Shown: positions 58,316 through 64,000 of the stretch, in pieces | Layout of the letters: every line of letters starts with the position of its first letter | Position numbering within the stretch: position 1 is the stretch's first letter | Assembly: GCA_963811055.1 (NCBI GenBank) | Contig: CAWEPQ010000016.1 | Coordinates: 203,463 to 267,462, forward strand | Reading direction: 5' to 3' | Source of the DNA: JACVRW01 sp963811055 | GTDB lineage: Bacteria; Actinomycetota; Thermoleophilia; Solirubrobacterales; Thermoleophilaceae | DNA length: 64,000 bases | The notes under the pieces: generated by a model | What the model was told of the DNA's origin: nothing | What the model saw: only the letters and a program-made list of their open reading frames with translations | Databases searched by the model: none | Position numbers and translations under genes: made by a program

Positions 58316-58627
58316 TGCGAGCGTTCCTCCTTGAGGTATTCGTCGACGACGTCGAACAGGCGCCCCCACAGGGCGCGCTGGCGATCCATCCAGTCGGCCG
58401 CCTCGCTCATGCACGTCGGGCTCGAGTGAGAGCCGGTGCGTCCGGCCGTCCACGACGCGGGTGATGACACCCGTCTCCTCCAGCACCTTCAGGTGCTTGG
58501 AGATCGCGGGCTTGGACACGCCGAACCCGCCGGTGGCCTCACCGACGGTGGCCGGACCTGCGGCCAGGCGCTCCACGATGCCGCGGCGGATCGGGTGGGA
58601 CAGAGCCTTGAATGGATCGTTAACCAC
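58312..58627 (-). pseudogene. ArsR-family regulator with a frameshift
   Basis: GTG at 58627 gives MVNDPFKALSHPIRRGIVER and the helix-turn-helix GVSKPAISKHLKVLEETGVI then VVDGRTHRLSLEPD. One extra base near 58408 then breaks the frame. The C-terminal helix continues in another frame as SEAADWMDRQRALWGRLFDV with VDEYLKEERSQ and TGA overlapping the DUF899 ATG. The corrected protein is a typical 100-residue ArsR/SmtB regulator. The operator at 58619-58636 is intact. It may be functional if the extra base is an assembly error. Confidence 0.78.
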
Positions 58628-58636
58628 TGGGTTAAC
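58619..58636. promoter_or_regulatory. ArsR operator overlapping its own start codon
   Basis: GTTAACC-ACTG-GGTTAAC is a perfect 7-bp inverted repeat with a 4-bp spacer, spanning the GTG start of the ArsR gene. A -10-like TATTGT lies just upstream on the minus strand, so the transcript would be almost leaderless and its start fully covered by a bound repressor. Confidence 0.75.
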
Positions 58637-58640
58637 AATA

Positions 58641-59117
58641 TCAGCCCAGCCAGCGGTCGCTCTTGAATCGAAGCGCCCGCTCGATGGCCGCGACGAGCGC
58701 GGCCAGTCCGAGCACGAAGTTGGCCGCTCCCGGCAGCAGGAAGGGTGGGTTGCCGCCCGCCAGCGCGATCAGCTGAGGCACCTCGAAGATCAGCGCGACC
58801 ACCAGGACGGTCCACGAGATCGCGCCGATCAGGCGGCTGAGTTCCGGGCGTTCCCGCTCCAGCTGGAGCCGCCACGCCTCGGTCGTGCCTTCGACCGGGG
58901 TGAGCATGGTGGTCTCCCCGTCGGCGATCAGATCGACCTGCTTCATGCCGAGCAGGCTCATCGACGCCTCCCCGTCGCGGTACAGGTGGAGCTTCTCGCC
59001 GAAGTCGAAGTAGTCGAGGTCGACGGTCCAGAGATGCCCGTCGTGGCGCGCCTCGAACCTGCCGCGGGCCACGATGTCCCAGCCGCCCAGGGACCTGAGG
59101 GAACGTGATGCGCTCAT
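58641..59117 (-). CDS. Hypothetical protein with C-terminal membrane helices
   Basis: 158 residues. A beta-rich N-terminal half (WDIVARGRFEARHDGHLWTV, KLHLYRDGEASMSLLGMKQV) is followed by two membrane helices (AISWTVLVVALIFEVPQLIA; AANFVLGLAALVAAIERAL). No family recognised. Just upstream of the ArsR gene on the same strand, ending 5 bp before its operator. Confidence 0.75.
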   Translation of the reverse strand: MSASRSLRSLGGWDIVARGRFEARHDGHLWTVDLDYFDFGEKLHLYRDGEASMSLLGMKQVDLIADGETTMLTPVEGTTEAWRLQLERERPELSRLIGAISWTVLVVALIFEVPQLIALAGGNPPFLLPGAANFVLGLAALVAAIERALRFKSDRWLG

Positions 59118-59177
59118 GAGAGGCCAGTACCCGGAGCGGCACTTGACCGGGCCGCGCTATGGCGAGAGGCTTCGCAC

Positions 59178-59969
59178 ATGGGCGACGCGCCCGGAGCGGC
59201 GACGTTCCACACCCCGGCCGAGGCCTACGACCGTCATGTAGGCCGCTACAGCCGCAAGCTCGCTCGCGCGTTCATCGTGGCCGCCGGTGTTCACAACTGT
59301 CAGCGAGCGCTCGACGTGGGGTCTGGACCGGGCGCCCTGACGACCGAGCTGGCCGCCCTGCTGGGGAACGACCGGGTGGCTGCGGTGGAGCCGTCGGCGC
59401 CCTTCGCCGAGGCGGCGCGCCGGCGACTGCCGGGCGTGCAAATCGAGTCGGCGGCGGCCGAGGCGCTGCCCTTCGAGGACGACACGTTCCACCACGCCCT
59501 GGCGCAGCTCGTCCTCAACTTCATGAGCGATCCACCGGCGGGCCTGCGGGAGATGCAGCGGGTCACGCACCCAGGCGGCACGGTGGGCGCCGCGGTCTGG
59601 GACTACAGGGGGGAGATGACCCTGCTGCGGACCTTCTGGGACGCGGCGGTGGCGCTCGATCCGTCCGCGGAGGACGAGGGGACGACCATGCCGTACTGCA
59701 CAGCCGACGAGCTCCGCGAGCTGTGGTCTTCTGTTGGCCTGGCCGAGGTCAGGGTCGGACCGGTGGTGGTGGACGCGGAGTACGAGAACTTCGAGGACCT
59801 CTGGCACCCGCTGGAGGTCGGGGTCGGGCCCGCGGGCGCGCACACGGTCGGGCTCGCGCCCGACCGGCGGGCGGCGCTGAAGGAGGAGCTCCGGCGCCGG
59901 CTCGGCGTCGGGGACGACCCGTTCCGGCTGAGCGCGCGGGCGTGGATCGCCACGGGCCGGGTGGTCTGA
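59178..59969 (+). CDS. Class I SAM-dependent methyltransferase
   Basis: 263 residues. SAM-binding motif I is ALDVGSGPGALTTELAALLG, motif II VAAVEPSAPFAEAARR, and LPFEDDTFHHALAQLVLNFM marks motif III/IV, as in UbiE/Methyltransf_11 enzymes. The substrate is unknown. It is followed within 2 bp by an alpha/beta hydrolase gene. Confidence 0.9.
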   Translation: MGDAPGAATFHTPAEAYDRHVGRYSRKLARAFIVAAGVHNCQRALDVGSGPGALTTELAALLGNDRVAAVEPSAPFAEAARRRLPGVQIESAAAEALPFEDDTFHHALAQLVLNFMSDPPAGLREMQRVTHPGGTVGAAVWDYRGEMTLLRTFWDAAVALDPSAEDEGTTMPYCTADELRELWSSVGLAEVRVGPVVVDAEYENFEDLWHPLEVGVGPAGAHTVGLAPDRRAALKEELRRRLGVGDDPFRLSARAWIATGRVV

Positions 59970-59970
59970 C

Positions 59971-60642
59971 GTGGCCACGTTCTGCCTGATCCACGGGGCC
60001 TGGCACGACGGCTCGTGCTGGGCTCCCCTTGTGCCCGCCTTGCGCGCACGAGGCCACGACGCGGTGGCGCCCGATCTTCCCTTGGACGATCCGGCAGTGG
60101 GCTTCGAGGAGCGGGCCCGCCCGGCTGTTGATGTGCTTCGGGACGCCGGCGACCCCGTGGTGGTGGTCGGCCACTCGATGGCGTCGGCGTACGCGGCTCT
60201 CGTGGCGGTGGCGCGGTCCGGGTCACTGCTCGTGCACCTCTGCCCCAGGCTGGGCGGGTTCGACGAGCCGCCCGGCGCGCCGCGGCGGTTCCGGGAGGGG
60301 GTTCCGTTCCCGGCCGACCGGCCAGATGGCACGAGCGTCTGGGATCCCGAGACTGCGATCGTCGCGCTGTACGGGCGCCTGCCGCCGGACACCGCACGGG
60401 AGCTGGCCTGGAAGCTGCGCCCGATGGCCCAGCCGCCCGGCGAGTACCCGCTCTCCGGGCATCCCGATGTGCCGACGGTCCTGATCTACGCCGCCGACGA
60501 TGAGATCTTCGAGCCGGCCTGGGAGCGCTTCATGGCGCGCGAGCTGCTGGGCATCGACGCGATCGAGATCCCCGGCGGCCACTTCCCGATGGCGGAGGAC
60601 CCGGAGGCGCTGGCCGCTCTGCTCGACCGCGTGGCGGGCTAG
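59971..60642 (+). CDS. Alpha/beta hydrolase (EstC/salicylate-esterase-like)
   Basis: 223 residues, GTG start. Opens ATFCLIHGAWHDGSCWAPLV, the pattern of the plant-hydroxynitrile-lyase/methylesterase-like group. Nucleophile elbow GHSMASAYAA, Asp in YAADDEIFEP and His in PGGHFPMAEDPEA. A small-ester hydrolase or lyase is likely. It is coupled to the methyltransferase, so a methyl ester could be made by one and cleaved by the other. Confidence 0.88.
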   Translation: MATFCLIHGAWHDGSCWAPLVPALRARGHDAVAPDLPLDDPAVGFEERARPAVDVLRDAGDPVVVVGHSMASAYAALVAVARSGSLLVHLCPRLGGFDEPPGAPRRFREGVPFPADRPDGTSVWDPETAIVALYGRLPPDTARELAWKLRPMAQPPGEYPLSGHPDVPTVLIYAADDEIFEPAWERFMARELLGIDAIEIPGGHFPMAEDPEALAALLDRVAG

Positions 60643-61031
60643 TCCCCGAACGGCCCCGGATCCGCGGGGACGTCGACGGCGTGCTCCTCGAGCGCTTCGA
60701 GCGGCACGATGTCGAGGGCGCGTTCGTGGGTGGACGCGAGGACCACGTAGGCGGCCGCGCCGTCCTCGTGGGCGCGAAGCCAGTTGGCGGCGGTCACGCA
60801 CCAGCGGTCGCCGGGGTTGAGGCCGGGGAAGCCGTACTGGGGCATCGGGGTGCTGAGGTCGTTGCCGATGGAACGCTGGTGCTCGAGGAACTCGGCGGTC
60901 ACCACGGCGCAGATGGTGTGGCTGCCGCGGTCGTCGGGACCGGTTCGACAGCATCCGTCCCGGTAGAAGCCGGTCACGGGGTCCATGCCGCAGGGCTGAA
61001 GCTCCTCCCCCAAGACGCTGCGATCGTCCAC
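60639..61031 (-). CDS. DUF2237 family protein
   Basis: 130 residues, GTG start. It has the family's conserved block LGEELQPCGMDPVTGFYRDG, then CCRTGPDDRGSHTICAVVTA, and LSTPMPQYGFPGLNPGDRWC with AANWLRAHEDG. Four conserved cysteines may bind metal or form disulfides. No function is known. It is divergent from polX by 3 bp. Confidence 0.9.
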   Translation of the reverse strand: MDDRSVLGEELQPCGMDPVTGFYRDGCCRTGPDDRGSHTICAVVTAEFLEHQRSIGNDLSTPMPQYGFPGLNPGDRWCVTAANWLRAHEDGAAAYVVLASTHERALDIVPLEALEEHAVDVPADPGPFGD

Positions 61032-61034
61032 GAA

Positions 61035-62648
61035 ATGAGTATCCCGCCAGTGAGCAACTCAGAGATTGCTGACCGCCTGGAGGCGTTCGCGTCGCTGCTC
61101 GAGCTCAGTGACGCCAACCCGTACACGGCACGCGCCTACCGCCGGGCTGCCGAGACGATCCGCGGCTCGGCCGCTCCGGTGGAGGAGCTGGTGCGGTCCG
61201 GGCGCGTGCGCTCGCTGCGGGGGATCGGACGGTCGATAGAAACGCGGTTGCGCGAGCTGGTCGAGACGGGCCAGATCGCCGAGCTTGCGGAGCTGGAGCG
61301 GGAGCTGTCGCCGGACATGGTGGGCCTGGGGCGGTATCTCGGCCTCGGGGCAAAGCGCTCGGTGGAGATCGCCCGGGCGCTCGATGTGCGCACCGCCGAG
61401 GAGCTGCGTGCGGCCGCTGCGGCCGGGCGGCTGCGGGACGTGCCGGGGATCGGGCCGAAGCGAGAGGCGGAGCTGCTTGGGGCACTCGCGCGCGAGGGCG
61501 AGCCGCGGCCGCGGCGTGGGCTGACCATCAAGAACGCATGGGAGCTGGTCGGCGGCGTGGCTACTGCTCTTGGCGGCGAGGTGGCCGGCGACGTGCGGCG
61601 GTGGTGCGACTCGAGTGAGGCGCTGACGGTGGTCTGCGCAGCGTCTGATCCTGGGCCAGTGGTGGCTCGGTTCGTCGGGCTGCCGCAGATCGTGGCGGTG
61701 GTGGAGCAGAGCGAGCGTCGTGCCGTGGGCGTCACGGTCGAGGGCGTGCCGCTGGAGTTGGTGGTTGCCTCGCCCGAGCAGTTCGGGACCGCTTTCTGCG
61801 TGCGACCGGAGCGCCCGCATACGTCGAGGCGCTGGAGCCGCTGCCGGACGCGCCGGACGAAGAGGCGGTCTACCGAGGCGTTGGGCGTGCCGTGGTTGCC
61901 GCCGGAGCTACGCGAAGAGCCGTTCCGGGGCGAGCCACCGGACCTCGTAGAGCTGGCCGACATCCGCGGCGACCTGCACATGCACACGACTTGGTCCGAC
62001 GGGCGAGCGAGCGTGCTCGAAATGGGCCGCGCCGGGCTGGCCCGCGGCTACGAGTACATCGCGATCTGCGACCACACGCCCGCGGTGGGAGCCGTCCAGG
62101 GGCTGACGCCCGACGACGTACGCCGCCAGGGCGAGGAGATAGCCGCCGCAAACGAAGTGCTGGCCCCCTTCCGAATCCTGCGCGGAATCGAGTGCGACAT
62201 CTGCCGGACGGCCGCCTCGACCTGCCCGACGACGTCCTGGCGGAGCTCGAATGGGTCCAGGCAAGCGTGCACGGCGGTCAGCGAATGCCGCGGCGGGGAT
62301 GACCAAGCGCGTGGAGGAGGCGCTGCGCAATCCGTACGTGAGCTGCCTGAGCCATCCAAAGGGGCGGATCATCAATCGGCGGCCGGAGAATGCGCTGGAC
62401 CTGGAGCGCGTTTACGAGGTGGCGGTGCAGCAGGGGGTCGCGCTGGAGGTGAACGGCCTGCCGGATCGACTAGACCTTCGCAGCGAGCACATCCGCGACG
62501 CGTTAAGTGCTGGCGTGCAGATCGTGTGTTCGACCGACTCGCACTCCATGCGTGGGCTGGAGAACATGTCACTGTCCGTGATGACGGCGCGCGAGGCTGG
62601 GCGACTTCCGCGCAGGTTGCCAATCGTGGGCTGCCGTCGCTCTCGTAG
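61035..62648 (+). pseudogene. polX: DNA polymerase/3'-5' exonuclease PolX, five frameshifts
   Basis: About 535 codons. Residues 1-250 are an intact HhH/polymerase-like N terminus (NSEIADRLEAFASLLELSDA; RDVPGIGPKREAELLGALA). Frame changes occur near 61797, 61883, 62203, 62298 and 62590. The PHP exonuclease domain is readable in pieces: IRGDLHMHTTWSDGRASVLE, YEYIAICDHTPAVGAVQGL, LPDGRLDLPDDVLAELEWVQ, NPYVSCLSHPKGRIINRRPE, VCSTDSHSMRGLENMSLSVM and ARGWATSAQVANRGLPSLS. Each break is one base, mostly CC shortened to C. PolX fills gaps in repair. Either decayed or affected by local consensus error. Confidence 0.8.
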
Positions 62649-63474
62649 TGTTAGCTCGGCCTGGGCCAAAACCGAAAAGCGGCGGCTCGCTCAAACGGTT
62701 GCTCTCGAAACGTGCTCGCAGATCATCCTGCTCATCTGGTGGTAACCCCGAGTTGCCTATCGCCTCCACGTAGCCGCCAGTAATACGCAGCGCTCCCCCG
62801 TCAAGTTGATCCGGGTTCCAGGTGGGTGGCACGGCGACGGCCTCGAAGCCGGGGCCGCGGCGGGTCACGCAGCCGTATCCCGCATGGTCCCTTGGCGAGC
62901 TCAGGTAGACGATCGAACGACATGAGACTCTCGTCTTCGGCAGCCATGCTCGAGCGCAGCCGTATTCTGGTTGGATCGTCTTGATACTCGTCCAATCCAT
63001 GGATCAAGACGTAGTGCTGACGGAAACGTTGATCCTTAAGGCCGTCCGGTACTAGGAGTCCTCGATGAACCTGGCCGAATTAGCGGGCTGAGAGAACCAG
63101 GCGCGCCAAGAGTTCAGCTGATCCCTTGCCTGAGTCAGTTCGGCAGCCTGCCCTGCACCGCCTAGCAGCCAGCGCTTGGCAGGCTTCTCAATCTCCACGA
63201 TGATTGCCGTTAGCTCAGCGCTGTCTACGCTCAGCCAGCAGAAGTCGGGAACCTTCTCCTCAAAGCCCAGTAGCCGCGGCTGGCTGATCAACGCCGACGG
63301 CCATGGCTCCCAACCTGACATACCCCGAGGCCCGGCAGCTCCTGGAACGAAAGCGGGGTGACGCTCTAGCCAGTCCTGGAGAACAGGCTCCTCATCGTGC
63401 CCTTCGCCCTGCAGCAGCTGGCGCAGCTCAGCTGCGCTCGGAGATCCACTGTTGCGAGTCGGCAATATGGGCAT
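62569..63474 (-). pseudogene. Shedu-like DUF4263 nuclease-family protein, two frameshifts
   Basis: From ATG at 63474 (MPILPTRNSGSPSAAELRQL). A DUF4263 core is seen: ISQPRLLGFEEKVPDFCWL then IIVEIEKPAKRWLLGG and QAAELTQARDQLNSWRAWFS, the PD-(D/E)xK-like nuclease segment of the Shedu anti-phage family. A lost C (TACGTA read as TAGTA, near 63052) makes a stop. The chain continues as VPDGLKDQRFRQHYVLIHG and AAEDESLMSFDRLPELAK. An extra G near 62890 shifts to DHAGYGCVTRRGPGFEAVAV and PPTWNPDQLDGGALRITGGY. The 3' end overlaps polX antisense; the exact stop is uncertain. Confidence 0.7.
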
Positions 63475-63607
63475 CCTTCCATGACAGCAGACCGTTCGAA
63501 GGCCTCCTGGGACCAGTTGAAAGGCAAGGCAAACCGTCGCCGGCCGCAAATGCTGGATATGTACGGCTGCTGGCCGTCCAAGCGATCAGGACTGGACCGC
63601 CCGTTTG

Positions 63608-63796
63608 GTGCACGATTGGGTCATCGAGTTCCGGAGCGTTGGCCCCGAGCTAGCCGTGCTAGTCGAAGCGCTTCAAACTGTGCACGGCCTGTCTAGTCGG
63701 GTGGGGAAATGGGAGGTTCAGCGCGAACTTGTGCGCCAAGCCGGTCTTGATGAGCTGTCCGCGCGGGATGGCGGACCGGCCCATGGAACCAAGTGA
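63608..63796 (+). CDS. Small hypothetical protein
   Basis: About 62 residues from GTG at 63608 (TTG at 63605 possible). It starts VHDWVIEFRSVGPELAVLVE and is helical and charged, with LSSRVGKWEVQRELVRQAGL. No family recognised. Its TGA overlaps the ATG of the next gene by one base, suggesting a coupled pair. Divergent from the DUF4263 gene, so it may be part of the same accessory module. Confidence 0.45.
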   Translation: MHDWVIEFRSVGPELAVLVEALQTVHGLSSRVGKWEVQRELVRQAGLDELSARDGGPAHGTK

Positions 63797-64000
63797 TGTC
63801 GGTGATGGCAGAGCAGATGACGGAGGCCGGGTGCGCGGTCCAGTTGGAGGCATGTACAGCTCTCGAATCGATGGCCGCGGCAACGCCGAGCCGCTCGTTC
63901 TGGGGAGGAGTTGTATTCGTGGCGGGTCATCTCGACTCCGCCCTGGAGGCGTCCATTGATCACCTTGCGAAGCGGCAGGGCTTGGTGGGCTTTCGATTCA
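63796..64000 (+). CDS. Hypothetical protein, 5' part (runs off the window)
   Basis: Open from ATG at 63796 to the window end, 68 codons. It starts MSVMAEQMTEAGCAVQLEAC and continues with a hydrophobic strand (FWGGVVFVAGHLDSALEASI). No family can be assigned from the fragment. The TGATG overlap with the preceding small gene supports translation of both. Confidence 0.45.
   Translation, partial: MSVMAEQMTEAGCAVQLEACTALESMAAATPSRSFWGGVVFVAGHLDSALEASIDHLAKRQGLVGFRF

Noticed and set aside
1..64000. CRISPR arrays, insertion sequences, integrases or prophage genes.
   Set aside because: No regularly spaced direct repeats, transposase or integrase motifs, or phage structural genes were seen. The tmRNA 3' end, a common integration site, has no integrase beside it.

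Overview
The window is uniformly GC-rich, gene-dense bacterial DNA with many GTG/TTG starts, ATGA/GTGA stop-start overlaps and several leaderless-looking promoters. The gene content (fused indolepyruvate oxidoreductase, leucine/valine dehydrogenase, fused PabA-PabB, FtsEX, many SnoaL, VOC, PPOX and DUF proteins) suggests a Gram-positive high-GC actinobacterium, most likely class Thermoleophilia (Solirubrobacterales-like). The lineage is an inference from protein style; there is no rRNA gene to confirm it.

Layout. 0-7 kb: amino-acid catabolism (indolepyruvate:ferredoxin oxidoreductase, Leu/Val dehydrogenase, FadR-type regulator), a stand-alone 5'-3' exonuclease and an OsmC protein. 7-11.6 kb: small regulator/enzyme pairs, each with a readable palindromic operator (TetR with a cupin, MarR with a VOC protein), and a cyclic-nucleotide-binding/thioredoxin-reductase-like fusion. 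11.6-12.6 kb: a membrane protein abutting the tmRNA gene ssrA. 12.6-16.8 kb: an envelope-stress block (site-2 protease, PspC/LiaF-like protein, PspC-fused sensor kinase, LuxR-type response regulator). 16.8-22.4 kb: fused PabAB, an adenylate-forming ligase, an acyl carrier protein, a GNAT and a class IV aminotransferase, together resembling a small carrier-protein pathway next to p-aminobenzoate synthesis. 22.4-30 kb: smpB, a secreted protein, RNase R/II-type exonuclease, S41 protease and ftsEX, a conserved block interrupted by an opposed YeeE/YedE transporter pair. 30-37 kb: an XRE regulator with twin operators, nadA/nadC, a GGDEF cyclase and ftsH. 37-49.5 kb: redox, repair and metal genes, including a multicopper oxidase with an embedded heavy-metal-binding domain. 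49.5-55 kb: an MMPL transporter, a quinone oxidoreductase, a secreted LVIVD-like protein and a GH16-like protein with an altered active site. 55-64 kb: an accessory region rich in frameshifted genes (ECF sigma factor, ArsR regulator, PolX, and a Shedu-like DUF4263 protein).

How it works together. The window carries the trans-translation set: tmRNA with tag ADRNHEFALAA, SmpB and an RNase R-type nuclease. It also carries two membrane-linked proteases (FtsH, S41) and a LiaFSR-like envelope-stress module. Several small transcription units look autoregulated through perfect inverted repeats beside or over the start codon.

Caution. The cupin, sigma-factor, PolX and DUF4263 frameshifts are each one-base indels, mostly in short C or G runs. 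They may be consensus errors rather than true gene decay; the SnoaL-like gene, by contrast, has lost a real internal segment.
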